A stretch of DNA of 64,000 nucleotides from Epiperipatus broadwayi (Eukaryota; Onychophora; Udeonychophora; Euonychophora; Peripatidae). The stretch is from NCBI GenBank assembly GCA_028023455.1, contig JAQFVV010012420.1, forward strand, positions 1,922,001-1,986,000. The letters run 5' to 3'. This document shows positions 37,715 to 50,386 of this stretch, in pieces. Positions within the stretch are counted from its first letter, which is position 1. Each line of letters opens with the position of its first letter. The notes under the pieces were generated by a model that had not been told where the DNA came from, ran no database searches, and saw only the letters and a program-made list of their open reading frames with translations. Position numbers and translations under genes: made by a program.

Positions 37715-38282
37715 AAGAATGAAATCTAATAAACTAAAGATTAGCATTTCAAACCAACGAACATGCGCTTTTTAAGAATGTTAATAATAATAAATGAATA
37801 CTTTCATCTCCAACACAAGATAAAGTCTTTGCAAATGAATAAAATAAATCCACTTATTCATTCAACCCAAATGCTTATATATGGGCAAATCTTAAGTATT
37901 GGATATGAACGCGTGAGGATAAATCAATCACTTTAAATCACTGTTTACTAGGTCTGAATGAATGACGTCAATGAAATTATCTAGAATTTGCGAAATGTCA
38001 TTCTTAAATGAAACTAAACATATGTAAATGAGGCATTTATTTATATAGCGCTCTGTTTATAAATTGTAATAAACTAAAGATTAGCCTTTCAAACCAACAA
38101 ACATGCACTTTTTACGAATGTTAATAATAATAAATGAATACTTTCATTTATTCATTTTATTCATTCGCAAAGACTTTATCTTGTGTTGGAGATGAAAGTA
38201 TTCATTTATTATTATTAACATTCGTAAAAAGCGCATGTTCGTTGGTTTGAAAGGCTAATCTTTAGTTTATTAAGAATGAAAT
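37715..38282. mobile_element. Family G composite with 10-11-bp target duplication
   Basis: AAGAATGAAAT occurs at 37715-37725 and again at 38272-38282, bracketing the unit. Inside are a full G unit (from about 37728, period about 340 to the next), a truncated direct copy (about 38069-38150) and an inverted copy (about 38150-38271). The outer ends TAATAAACTAAAGATTAGC and GCTAATCTTTAGTTTATT are inverted repeats. A 9-11-bp duplication with TIRs is what Mutator-like elements leave, but no transposase is present, so the superfamily is inferred. Confidence 0.75.
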
Positions 38283-38947
38283 ATGTAACTTAGGTTAATA
38301 CTCTGCTCTTTTATAAAATGATCCAGTTTATAAATCTGATACCTATAAGAACAGGTTACATTGTTTTATGGAAAAAAGTATTATTCATGAGTGATTTATC
38401 ACAATGAACTGACATATTGTCAACAGTATAAAAGAGGAGCATATAGTACATTAATTAATTGGATAATCAAGTTAGTGAGTGGATAGAATTATTTAATTTA
38501 AGATTGTAATTAATCAGGTAATAATAAATGGTGTGACAAAGTTAAGGTGCTTACCTAGGAAATGAGGTCATGATAATAACTTTGGCTTAAATAGTCATTT
38601 TAAATATCACTTTATGAATATTGTCAACTTTTCAATGACATCTACCTCAGATCAAAAGCTTTCATAAATTTTTGATGACATATTTGATTTGTGTAGTGTA
38701 AAATAACTGTGATTTCATTCATCATAAAGTGCAGAGATTATGATGTTCTTTTATTTATTAGAATACATTCTTCAAACAAATATTAAATTTTTCCATTAAT
38801 AAACAATAAAATTATTTGACAAGCTAATAAGCTTTCATTGTTAGTTGATATGTAATGCATATTTGATATTACTTATCATAAGTTTGAGAATCTAATGCAT
38901 CATAATATCAAATAATGAGTTGCTACTAGACATATATAAATATTATT
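38283..38947. other. AT-rich DNA
   Basis: Nothing recognised. Confidence 0.5.
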
Positions 38948-39150
38948 CTACTAAACATCATCACCATTCTTTATGCTTACACAAACAGTTTAACACAGAA
39001 ATAAAACTCTGTATACACTAGCGCCACTCAGTGCAAGATGAATAGACACTAGATAGGGATTTTATGCACAAACCTTCCTGCATCCGTTGATTACTCTGGC
39101 TTGCACTGAGTGGCACTACTGTATGGAGAGTTTTGTCTCTTTGTATAAAT
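38948..39150. repeat. Compact palindrome, family C copy 1
   Basis: The arm at 39006-39037 (GCCACTCAGTGCAAG core) pairs with 39100-39131 (CTTGCACTGAGTGGC core). The flank CACCATTCTTTATGCTTACAC and the spacer word CACAAACCTTCCTGCATCC are the same as in the 47.3-48.8-kb array, so this is an internally deleted member of family C. Confidence 0.85.
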
Positions 39151-40245
39151 ATTATGGTGTCTGTTTATAATCTCATTGAATGATATTAGGTTTCAAAAAT
39201 ACCTGAAGAAACTTAATTTTCTGCCAAAATATATATCAATATCTTTAAAGTTTTTTTGAATACATTGTTGATTTTATAATATTAATTGACAGTTTTGATT
39301 GATTTCTTCCTTCTAAAGAGATCATAATTTCTCTTCATGTAATATAATTTTTTTTATCTTTTTTTTTTTCTGAAATTAGAATGGCATAATATTTTTGAAA
39401 GCTGTTAATGATAATGGTGATGATTTCTGTGTGATATTAGAGTTTAAATGTACATAGAGAAAGAATATATAAATATGAAAACAAAATAAAATTACTTTTA
39501 CACACAGCTGTTTTTAATATTTCTGCCAGAGAACTGGCTTTCATTAGAAAATACAAAAATTATTCAAAAATTAAAAATTACTTCCAAATCTCATAAAGTA
39601 AATACTTCATTATAGATAAGTAATCTTTTTTTTTTTTTTAGAAATATTAGAGTTTTTGAAAGAAAATGAGAAAGAGATTAGCAGATGATTGACTTATCTT
39701 TCTAAATCTAAAAATGTTGTTGATCTATGTGAACTTCTTTTATCAAATTTGGAAAATAATTTATTTTATGGATAATTTTATTTAGCTGTACTTTCTGGTG
39801 AAAAATAATCCTTTGATTATAACACATATTTTATTGGGTTATATATATAAAGCATTCTGTGATTAATTTAATGAAAGGCAAAGAATTTTCCAGCAGAGAG
39901 ATTAGCAAGTTTTAACCAACTTCTGGGTGATGAATATTTAACAACTTTCCATCCTAGTTTTAGTCTCTGGCTCAAAATTGCTAATTACTCATTTACCACA
40001 CAATAATTAGATTTTTTCATGAAAAAATTGCTATCTAAAATTCCTAATTTTTTGAAATCAGAACATTTTTCAAATTTAATTGACCTAGTTAATAACTCTA
40101 GATCATATTCCTGGCATTGGATGCATTAACCAATAACTTCAAAACATATATATATGATCAATAATATAAATTATTTTTAAAAATTCGTTCTTGTTTATGT
40201 GTGTATATTGTTGATATTTTAATATCTTATTTATTTTTTTAATAG
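39151..40245. other. Intronic AT-rich DNA upstream of the SDR exon
   Basis: No exon recognised. The last bases, TTATTTTTTTAATAG, form the 3' splice site of the exon at 40246. Confidence 0.6.
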
Positions 40246-40327
40246 GAAAAAAGGTGCAATAATTAATCTATCATCAAGTGCTTCTTTACATCCAACTCCC
40301 CAAATGACTGTATATGCTGCATCAAAA
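40246..40327 (+). CDS. Internal exon of an HSD17B12-like short-chain dehydrogenase/reductase
   Basis: The 82-base exon is preceded by a pyrimidine tract plus TAG and followed by GTATGT. Its first base completes a split codon, and 27 codons follow with no stop. The peptide contains KKGAIINLSS, then ASLHPTP, then MTVYAASK. In SDR enzymes this is the stretch from strand beta-5 to helix alpha-F. It carries the catalytic Ser (second Ser of the SSS run) 13 residues before the catalytic Tyr, and Tyr-x3-Lys, so all three visible active-site residues are intact. The pattern fits the HSD17B12/HSD17B3 group: 3-oxoacyl-CoA reductases of very-long-chain fatty-acid elongation, or steroid 17-beta dehydrogenases, NADP(H)-dependent and usually in the ER membrane. 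The intact Tyr argues against the catalytically inactive HSDL1 type. From memory, mammalian HSD17B12 also has an exon junction after this Tyr-x3-Lys. Other exons (cofactor GxxxGxG motif, NNxG, C-terminus) were not found in the window. Exact paralogue uncertain. Confidence 0.85.
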
Positions 40328-41224
40328 GTATGTTCTAAAATATATATATATTGTTGGCTTTATATATGTGTATGTGCATGCATAGAATAATTTCTTTATT
40401 GTTGTTAGATTTGAAAAAATAACAATATCAAATTCCATTAAAGTTTCCAACAAGTTATTCTTTGAAATAGATTTTATACTTCAAATCATCATTGTCAATA
40501 TATTTATATCTTAATCATCTGCCAACAAACTGGTCTCACACATCAAATCATACCACCTTTTCCATGCTATTTTCCTAATTATTCACTTTCTTAAGATTAT
40601 TAGTTATCATCTTTCATTATATATCTTTCTTCCATCATATCTCATATTTCTCTTTCTCTGACCAATATATTTGTTCAAATCAATTACCTTCTTCACTTTC
40701 CTAATGAATGCCATTTGAGATTTTATCAGAAAAAAAATTTGTTTATTTTATTGTTACAAAAATTAAAAATATCACATCTGCCTTTAAATTTAAACATTTC
40801 CAAATGCATTCACAAACAGTTTTCAAATAAGTTCATTTTAAAGAAATTTAATATTTTCATGTGTAAAACAAAAAAAAGCAATTCATTAATAAATCAAATC
40901 TTAAAGAATTAAACAAATCCACCTTTCTTTATTACTGTTACAATGCTTATTTTATTAACATTATCAACCTTACAATTTTGATTGACCAGCAATCTTCTTC
41001 AGAGGTATAAAATATATATAAATACATGAATACACAAATAGTTTATCATATAAACAAACAACGATATATCTCCTTATAAATTGATTCATTTTTATATCGT
41101 TTTACATAAATAAATGTATATGTACTAAATATATATGTTCATCAAATATATTATACATATATGTATCATGCCCTATTAATGTACAATAATATATACAAAT
41201 ATCACACCCAATATATATATATGT
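40328..41224. other. Intronic AT-rich DNA downstream of the SDR exon
   Basis: Begins with the donor GTATGTTC. No further exon of the dehydrogenase recognised. (AT)n tracts. Confidence 0.55.
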
Positions 41225-41420
41225 TATACATAGAGCTTGCAAATAAACTCAGCACGCTTTGCAGAATATCCCCAATCCCAGACTGTTTTCTGCTACAGGC
41301 TTCCTCAGCGAGGTGCTAGGGCATTCAAGCATCTGTAAAGCTTGTTAAGAGCTTATTTGCGAGCTTTATATATAACATTTGTAATACAAGCTTGTTAAAT
41401 TAGGTCATGTGACATATGCC
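41225..41420. repeat. Family B remnant
   Basis: AGAGCTTGCAAATAAACTC pairs with GAGCTTATTTGCGAGCTTT about 120 bases later. The inner CCCAGACTGTTTTCTGC and CTCAGCGAGGTGCTAGG words, and the trailing GGTCATGTGACATATG, echo the foldback at 5061-5863. Confidence 0.6.
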
Positions 41421-44289
41421 TTGATTTCTTTGTAATATATATATATGTATACCAAATATTGTGCCAGTCAAAATCGTGTATTCATTCAACAAGACCAATA
41501 ATCCGAGCAAAAGTACCTTGAATCCAATCATGCACAAGATACATATGTCAGGACAAGGATGAATCCTAACCTATTTGCCTAAACTATTGCCTCTCTGACT
41601 AATGGATAACGTTTGTGATGACACTAGCAGTGCTTGGTTTTATTCCGTCCCAGCTGGAGGTCATGGTTCACATAGAGACTCAAAATTATAAAAGGGTTTA
41701 TATGAAAAATCAATGATTTAATGTATTCTGATGATTGCAGAACGGTACAGATATGATTTGATCGATTATTAATGGTTTGAACCATAATAATGATAATTCT
41801 TTATGGCAACATTGCACAGAAGTGAATTTAAATCAAAGAAATATTTAAATCAGTAGAGTAATTAACCTTAGAGATTGGGAGTGATGACAAACTAAGCTTA
41901 TTTAACATAACAATATTATAGGAATTTATTAAGGAATTTAGTACAAAATAAGTAGTCTTTGTTTATACAACTTGGTTATTTTCTTTAATTCATTTTGATG
42001 CGGCTTTGACAAACAATGTAAAAGTTTGTTAATTGGTCGGCCAAAAACCAATCAGCAATAAAATAAGATATTACAAATAAATCTGTTTTATATATATATT
42101 ACAAAATATGAAAGATGGGCATTTAAAACACTATTATATTTAAAATCATTTGTATATAATGAGTGTGGGAAGCAAAATAGTTCTTAAATAAATAATTGAC
42201 AATTATACAGTCAGATTTAAATAATTACAAAATTTGTTTGTGAAGGACATGCCATCATGGCAGAGAGCATTTCAGGATTGCTACATAAAGCTATAAAATG
42301 ATGATGAGGGCAGTATGCTATTACAAATTACAACAAAAGAAATGAGGTCTGCTATGAATCTCTGGGTGACTTTGCTAAAGAAGTTCCTGATATGTACAGG
42401 GGATAAGAGAAATGTTAGCCCTCCAGCCAAAGCATGTCTCTAAACAATCATAATAATATTTTGATGTGCATACACATCTTAATGACAATGCTCGAAAAGA
42501 TCCCTTGGTATGAACTATGTCTACTTTGAGGGAGTGTAAAAGGTTGGACTGGTCAGATTCCGAAGGTCCTAAGAGGTTGGTAGCAAAGCAAGAATAGCAA
42601 TAATAAAGAAATGGTTGTAACTATAAATACACAATGCCTTATACGTATATAGATAGATAGTGTATCATTAACAAAATAATAAATCCTGATTAAAATCATT
42701 GGCTCCCTGATATAATGGAAAGTCCCAGAAATGTTAGGTCATTAATGAATGAATAGTAAATTATATTACAAAAAGAAAGGCAAGAATTAAAACTAAAATA
42801 TAAAATTGTTTTCCCCCATCATGGAAGATTACAAAATAGGACTTGTCTTTAATTAACATAGACGGGCATTAAATATCAAACTAATAAATTTTAATATTTT
42901 CTGACAAATAAAATATATGTATGAAATATATACTGATAAAATTCTATGATAAATTTTACTTAATTGATTCACTAAAATTATTTATTCTTTCAGAAATAAT
43001 TACAGGGCTATTTTAAATTGGAGGTAATAGTAAGATACTTTTAAAATAATTTCAATCATTCAAATAAATATATATATATATGAGATACAAAACTAAATGA
43101 GCTTTCTATTAATTAATTTACAGAAGGAAGTCTTCTTGTAATGATTTTTTAATTAAAAAAAAAAATAACAGGGGAAGGATTTAAAGTTAATAGCTCATTG
43201 AATTTTGTAGTTGGCTATTTCAGTAAGTCAAATAATCTAAACAAACCGACAAAAATTAATTTAATTTGCCGCATCAAAATAATGTAAAATTTTATAAGAA
43301 TTGATATTTTAAATTGAATAAAATTAAAAGACGCATTTTAAACCAAGCCATATAAACATTACACAGATATATAAAATATATAAATTAATATTGATTTAAA
43401 CAAATGAAATAAAATCAGTGGCTTGCAGCAAATTGGAGATTATAATAATATACCTATTGGAAGGTGTTTCACGGCTTGAGAGGCAGTTACAGTCAGAGTA
43501 TTAGCAGGTTTACTTGACACGGACAGGCTCTGGATAGATGTTGACAGCACTGGATGGCATTGATGAGCTGGTGAGACAGAGCTCTGGGAAGCACGGTCGA
43601 TCTTTTAGCCAGCCATTCTTTTAGGCACGATGTCTTCTTTTCAGTAAACTCAACAATAAATCCCTAATCAAATTTTCCAATATTTATGTGTTCTGGTCTT
43701 ATCTAAAGGATTAAATCTACACTGACCTCCACCAATTGTAACTGCTCTCAGCAGTTCTATGAGGTTGGTGCCACTTTGTAGGGAAAATCTCTAACTCTGC
43801 ATGAACATGCCCCAAGGGTTGATTTGCTAATTAAAAAAACAACAACAAGCATATTAAGTTTATCAGTCATTGTACTAACAAAATCTATTTAATTATGGTT
43901 TAGATTAACAAAATGTAGATTTTATTCAGAAAAATTTGGTACAATGACTTTCAAACATATTTGGTATAAACTTTTACAAAATATTTCTTAAAAATATTAC
44001 ATTGTTTAAATAATTGATTCTCAAGTGTACATTGATTAAAAGATAAATATAAAATGTTACCCACTAATTAATTGAAGAAAATTAACTTTAATAAAGAATT
44101 TGAAATATTTGTAACATTTTATAGATATCTAGGATTCAATTACATATAAATGCCAATTTAATAATATAAACATAGTATACATTTTTACAAATATAAAATA
44201 ATAAACTAATATAAAAAGGTTAGTTTTAATTATAAAATAAGATTAATGAAATATAAAAGATTATAATATTGATCAAAATATACTACCAC
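41421..44289. other. Unclassified, partly GC-richer intronic DNA
   Basis: Three stretches (about 41500-41690, 42240-42610, 43430-43830) are less AT-rich and look like eroded repeat sequence, but no protein motif, paired terminal repeats or second copy was found. The word ATTTTGATGCGGC at about 41994 recurs inverted at about 43268. Confidence 0.4.
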
Positions 44290-44400
44290 CTATTATGAGA
44301 TGGGTGTCAGTTAATATAAGATTGGGTTCAAACCCAGACTAGTGCTGATGACATTGGCACTAGGTGAAACAGAAATATGTACTATATTTTCAGCTTCAAT
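44290..44400 (+). repeat. SINE-like unit with perfect T-arm-like hairpin
   Basis: TGGGTTCAAACCCA at 44323-44336 is a B-box word inside a perfect short stem. It is followed by another stem, CTAGTGC...GCACTAG, and then an AT-rich tail. No complete tRNA fold. Confidence 0.45.
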
Positions 44401-45505
44401 ATATATATACACACACCTTAAATATATAATATACATATGCTTAAAATTTATACTACATTTATATTATAAAATATCACAAAAAGTTTAAAGCAGTAAGTCC
44501 TTAGTATTTTATAAATTATTTTATATTAATTAATATTATATATATATAGCTAACCTATAAAACAATCTTTTATTTGTTTGCTTAATTTTTTATTAATCTA
44601 CATATTAATATATAAATGTTAAATTTAATAATTATTATTATTAATTATTATAAACTGTTTTTATTATAAAATATATTTATAAATATTTTTTTCAATTATT
44701 ATCTAACTAATATTAATACCTACCTTCTTGTTTTTATTGTTTTTTTCAATTGCCAACAATTCGAATTCATATTGTATAGTAGCTCCCTCTTTATATTTTT
44801 TAAAAAGCTTATTTTATATCTCTTATAAATTTATTATTTGAAATTATTCTAATCCTATTTAAATCAAGACAGTTTTTAAGTCAAAAGTCTTTATTTAATT
44901 AGTTTGATATTATTTATAAGGAAAGCTTCTATGATTTTTCTTTTTCTCTTGTCATTTGTGTATTGAATCTTTTCATTGATTGTAAATTAACTGTTGATTT
45001 TTTTATCATATTTATGTTTGTTAATCTGCAAATTGATTATTTTTGTGTTTTAATGTAATTAGTTTTAATATTATTAAATTGGCATTTTTTTCATTTAATT
45101 TCATACATTCCATTTATAACATTATCTGTTTCTTAATATATTTTTAAATGTATTTGTTATATAAAATGTTAATTATGTTTTTCAATTTTTTATTTTTTAT
45201 TTTAAAGTTGGTTATATTGTTAAACCATTTTTTAATCAAATCTCAATTTGAAATAAACAGATAATATGAATGTATTCCATGAGATTTAATTATATCCAAA
45301 AATCTGTGAAGAAATATTAGAAATTAACTTTAGTATTTATAAGAGGGGAAATAATTTTATCAGCCAGTGCAGAATTGTCTAGAAATACCAATGACACTAT
45401 TTTTTGCTTCACGCACCTAGATATGTTGACATGAACTTCAACATTGAAGATGTAAACGGAAATAAAGAGGAAATAACAACTGAAAATTAAAACTGATTTT
45501 GGTTA
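44401..45505. other. AT-rich DNA
   Basis: No gene recognised. Confidence 0.5.
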
Positions 45506-45722
45506 AATCATCATCATCAACCATTATCAATCCACTGCAGGATGAGGTCTCTCCAAGTTCAATCCATCTTCTCCTATCTTTAGCTTCTCTTCTCCACATC
45601 ACCCCTGCACACTTTTCTTATTTCATCCATCTATCTCACATGTGGTCTCTTTCTGGGTCTTTTACAATCTCTTGGAATCCCGTTTAAGATTTCAATTGTC
45701 CATCTATTATCATCTCTTCTAG
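45506..45722 (-). pseudogene. LINE 3' end (endonuclease-reverse transcriptase C-terminus)
   Basis: On the minus strand the translation contains RDDNRWTIEILNGIPRD, then KRPRKRPHVR, a stop where a Trp is expected, MDEIRKVCRGD, and DLILQWIDNG before the end. This is the conserved C-terminal block of RTE/Jockey-type non-LTR ORFs (WTxxxxxWxPRxxxRxxGRPxxRWxDDI, ending in QWTDNG). It ends in a GAT-repeat tail (TGATGATGATG), typical of such LINEs. It is 5'-truncated and carries several stops. Confidence 0.78.
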
Positions 45723-47291
45723 AAATATTCATAGATAAATAAAATACTCCAAAATTTTAAATGACAACAGAGTGGAGTAAACAAAATGCATCAACTTTCA
45801 AGCAGGAAAATTATTCATAATAATATAAGCTAATTATGACAAATTGAATACCCTGAAAAGACTGAGCTCACTCATATTTGCAAAGTTGAGACATTTAAGC
45901 ATTGGTAGGATTACAACAATTTCTACGTTTTTAATTATACATACTATGTATGGAAATAAAATAAAAAAAATTATGAAGTAAAAATAGATTTCAGTGGCGT
46001 TAACTTTGTCTCCCTGTTATTATCAAATGGCTTTTAGGCAGTAGTTCATCTGCCAGCAAGGAATTTTGCCAAAACTGAAATTCAGTCCTTAAATGGGCAA
46101 AATTTGTTCTTTGCTTTGAGAAATCCCAGTACTGTAATATTTTGTCACTAAGTTATTTTCTGCAACTCTAAAAGTGTATGCCTACAATGGTATCTTATTG
46201 TCATTTTATTATTAAACATGAACAGAAGAACTTGAAGACCAGAAACTTTGATTTTTGGGGGGTAAAACTAGTCCAAGGAGAAATTGTAGAGGACATTTTT
46301 TTAATATATTAATCTTTGATAAATTGAGAAATGGATGACTTGATTGTTTGTGATGTGTATTCAATAAATGTGAACCATATGGAAAAAATGAAAGATTGAT
46401 CATCCACATGTTCTACACAAAATTCATCTATATTGTAAGTATGGAGCAGAAAAAAAACCTTATTTCCTATAGCTAAAATTTTTTATATATAGTATTGAAG
46501 AAGAGAAGGATAAATACAATGACATCATAGATGTGCATGACATTTGTGAACCATACATATAAATCTACTACAAAAAGGATAAATTAAAGGCATCCAGGGA
46601 TGATTTCAAATCATTCACATTTGCATTAAAATTGGCTTCATCAATTTATACTAGGGTCAATTCTTTATGAAAATTGACTGTGAATCTAGTTTAAAATTTA
46701 AGTCATTTATAAATATATATGCAAGCTTTTTACATAATTGAATAGTTATAGTAATAGATATAAATCTAAAAGATATGTAATATTATTGTTTTATATTTTT
46801 ATGATATATGTGTCTTCTTCTCACTAATGTATAAGCACTTTCTTTGATCGATTAACATTGCATATATCTTAAAAGAAACTTTTTATTACTATTTCCTCAA
46901 TAATTAGTTTTTTTTAACCACTTATTTTTTATTAATACTTCTGCATTGCTAAATTTATATTTTAAATTTACTTCTTTTATTTTTCCCCAAATATAGATTT
47001 CTTATACCTTCAATATTTTATTTTTTTCTTTTCTAATTTTCCACATATTTGCTCTATATAAAGTTACATTCTAAACAAAACATTTTTCAAGAATGCTTTC
47101 TTAAATCTCATTTCAGTACACAAGACAACAATTTAACCATTGCAGTTCCCATTAATATCATTATTAGTTTCATCATTTAATTATTTAATTTTCAAAACCT
47201 TTTTTGGTCAAGGTTTTTTTTTAAAAATATTTTTTTATATTAAACTTACAATCTTGATAAATCTATTGTTATATTATCAGAAAAATTTATC
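45723..47291. other. AT-rich DNA
   Basis: No convincing gene. About 46210-46720 is slightly less AT-rich with scattered open frames and no motif. Confidence 0.45.
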
Positions 47292-48825
47292 AAACCACTA
47301 AACATCACATGATCACCATTCTTTATGCTTACACAAGCTGTTTAACACAGAGGCAAAACTTTCCACACAGCAGTGCTCTCAGTGCAAGCCAGAGTAATCA
47401 ATGGATACAGGAAGGTTTGTGCATCAAATCTCTATCTAGTGCCTACTTATCCAGCTTGTTGCTTTCATCATTGAGAAGCCTTGGATTTGAGAGCACTACA
47501 TCTAGATCTTAGGATCTATTGCAACACTCCAGCAGCCACCTTTTACCTTCTTAGCTAACTATAAAACTTTGAGTCCAAAATGAAAACACAATAATGTTTT
47601 CAATTCAAGCTCATTAGCTTGTATAATCATATACCAGTTCAACATCCATAATTGTCTTTGATTCTTTAATAACCACAACCACCTTAAACCTAAACCACTA
47701 AACATCACATAATCATTCTTTATGCTCACACAATCTGTTTAACACAGAGGCAAAACTATCCATACAGTAGTGCCACTCAGTGCAAGTCAGAGTAATCAAT
47801 GGATACATGAAGGTTTGTGCATAAAATCCCTATCTAGTGCCTACTCATTCAATATCTCAGACTAGTTTCTAGTTTGTAGCTTTCATCAGTGAGGAGACTT
47901 GGATCTGAGAGCACAACACCTAGGTCTTAGAATCTAATGCAACAATCCAGAAAACATCTTTTACCTTATTAGCTAACTATAAAACGTTGAGTTCAAAATC
48001 CTGCACATTATGATTATGGTGACTGTGGTTATTAAAGAACCAAAGACACCAAAAAGTATGGATGCTGATATCAGTTCAGATCTATACAGCTATACAGGCT
48101 AATAATCTTAAATTGAAAACATTATTGTGGTTTCATTTTTGACTCAAACCTTTATAATTAGCTGATAAGGTAAAAAGTGACTGCTATGGGTTGCATTAGA
48201 TCCTAAGATCAAGGTGCAGTGCTTTCAGATCCAAGGCTCCTCACTGATGAAAGCTATAAGTTAAGAACTAGTCTGGATATATTGAATGAGTAAGCACTAG
48301 ATAGGGATTTTGTGCATAAACCTTCCTGCATCCATTGATTACTATGGCTTGACCTGAATGACACTACTGTATGGAGAGTTTTACTTCTGTGTTAAACAGC
48401 TTGCATAAGCATAAAGAATGGTGATCATGTTACATTTAGTGGTTTAATACTGATCCTGCCCATTAGGATTATGGTGATTGTGGTTATTAAAGAACCAAAG
48501 ACACCAAAAAGTATGGATGCTGAACTGAGTTCAGATCTATACAACTATACTACTGAGCTTGAATTGAAAAACATTATTGCATTTCATTTTGGATTCAAAG
48601 TTTTATAGTTATCTAAATGTGGCTGCTGGAGTGTTGCATTAGATCCTAAGATCTAGGTGCAGTGCTCTCAGATACAAGGCTCCTCACTGAAAATCCACAA
48701 GCTAGAAACTAGTCTGGGAATATTGGTTGAGTAGGCACTAGGTAGGGATTTCATGCACAAACCTTCCTGTATCCATTGATTACTCTGGCTTGTATTGAGT
48801 GGCACTACTGTATGCAGAAAATAGT
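47292..48825. repeat. Four-unit palindromic array, family C
   Basis: Two units run rightward (from about 47292 and about 47692) and two run leftward (about 48009-48450 and about 48460-48825), meeting at about 48000. Shared words include CACCATTCTTTATGCTTACAC, CACTCAGTGCAAG, GAAGGTTTGTGCAT, CATCAGTGAGGAG and AGATCTTAGGATC, with their complements in the last two units. The outermost right unit is truncated relative to the third. The open frame at 47309-47512 is a by-product. Confidence 0.9.
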
Positions 48826-50289
48826 GAATCATTTATCTCCAATGCTAAACCCACTATTGACACATAACATAATTTAAAAATACACTAAATATATTGTAAT
48901 CCCTCAGTCCACATCTTACCCTTAAATTTAACCTTAATAGCATGAGAAAAGGGCACATAAGATGATATTAAGAAATTAAAACAGAGTAAACATAAATATA
49001 AGAGCAGAGTGGGCTGGCTATGATGAGCATGAGCATGAATAGGAGAGGTTACAATGCACTAAAGATATTCCAGTGCATTAATCCTAAATCCCTTACACTC
49101 TAACATTATGTAAAACATATAAATTAAGACAACTCTCAATACATAAAAGACAATAATATTAAGAAACATGCTTAATTGGCAATTACATGAAATGACTAAT
49201 AATCAGAAAGATATCTGCTAGGGAATGTTCATGAAAATTAGCAAAATGTAATGAATGGCAAGTGAATAAAGATGTAGGAGATTAAAAAGGGTAATGAAGA
49301 GCAAATAATGATTAACTAATGTAAACGAATAATGAATAAACCTAAGAATGAGAAGAGAATAAAAGCAATGAGTTAAAATAATGAATAGTTAATTTAGCAA
49401 TGAAATAGCTGATACAGTAAAATAAAATGATGACAGAACTAAAAGAAAATGAAATATAAGTGAACTGGTACAACAATAATGATGAATGGGATCCTGAAAT
49501 ACTAATCTGATACTTCTAAAATAAAAGCAAGGGGTTCTAAGTTTAAGTAATCAAAGAAAAGGATTTAAATCTTTGGGATTTTAATTAATCAATAAAACAA
49601 TAAGAATGAAGATAAGAGACTAAGGTAACATATACCAGATAACTTAAGAAATAGAATCTAATAAACAAAATCAAAGTTTAAATTTCTCAATTAATAATTT
49701 CTCAGGGTTCAGATAATTTAAAAATTTCATTAGTTTTATAATGTATATCTGGATCAGCTACAGGGATATTACAGCTATCCAAATATAGGAAATTAAATTA
49801 AGTTATACTACAAAATGGAATTACTAAAAGATACCTAACTCCTTTTATCAATAATACTAAAGACAAACTCTAAACTTTATATTAATTCAACAACTCCATA
49901 ACAATAATATAAGCATAACAATCATGTTAACTATTAGATAATCTTAAAATATTTTAATCACAATTACAACAATAATAATGGCACAATAATAGCATCATCT
50001 AAGGTTAATTTAGATTTGACCTCTTGATCAGTATGACTAAGTTCAGCGAAGAATTGCATCTTACAGTTTATTAAGATATTATTTAAAATCAAATATTTAG
50101 TTTTTAAGATAATTTAAATAACATCTCTACATAATATCAAGTATATTTTAATCAGTCAGTAGCATAATTTTATATGCTCTAAATATCAGAGTTTAGTAAA
50201 ATTTATTGATGATATATTAAACATATGATAAAATTAATTATATTGAGTGATTGTGACAATGGTGATAGCAGTAGGGATCACAATAGTAA
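48826..50289. other. AT-rich DNA
   Basis: No gene recognised. Rich in AATGA- and GAAT-type words but with no clear period. Confidence 0.5.
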
Positions 50290-50386
50290 TATTTACTAAG
50301 GCAATAAACCTTTATGCATGTGCACTTGAAAATACGAAGGTAGGGACCTCTAAAGGTCTTAACCACAAGCTTACTCTTTGGAAGAG
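50290..50386. repeat. Direct repeat J, left copy
   Basis: GAAGGTAGGGACCTCTAAAGG, CTTAACCACAAGCTTAC and TTGGAAGA recur at 51003-51096 in the same orientation. In complement both read KLVVKT(F/C)RGPYL, but no longer frame supports a gene. Confidence 0.85.

Noticed and set aside
43430-43830. GC-richer stretch considered as an LTR
   Set aside because: No second copy, no TG...CA ends with a flanking duplication and no convincing primer site were seen.
44323-44336. Perfect TGGGTTCAAACCCA stem considered as part of a real tRNA gene
   Set aside because: No D-arm, anticodon arm or acceptor stem could be drawn around it.
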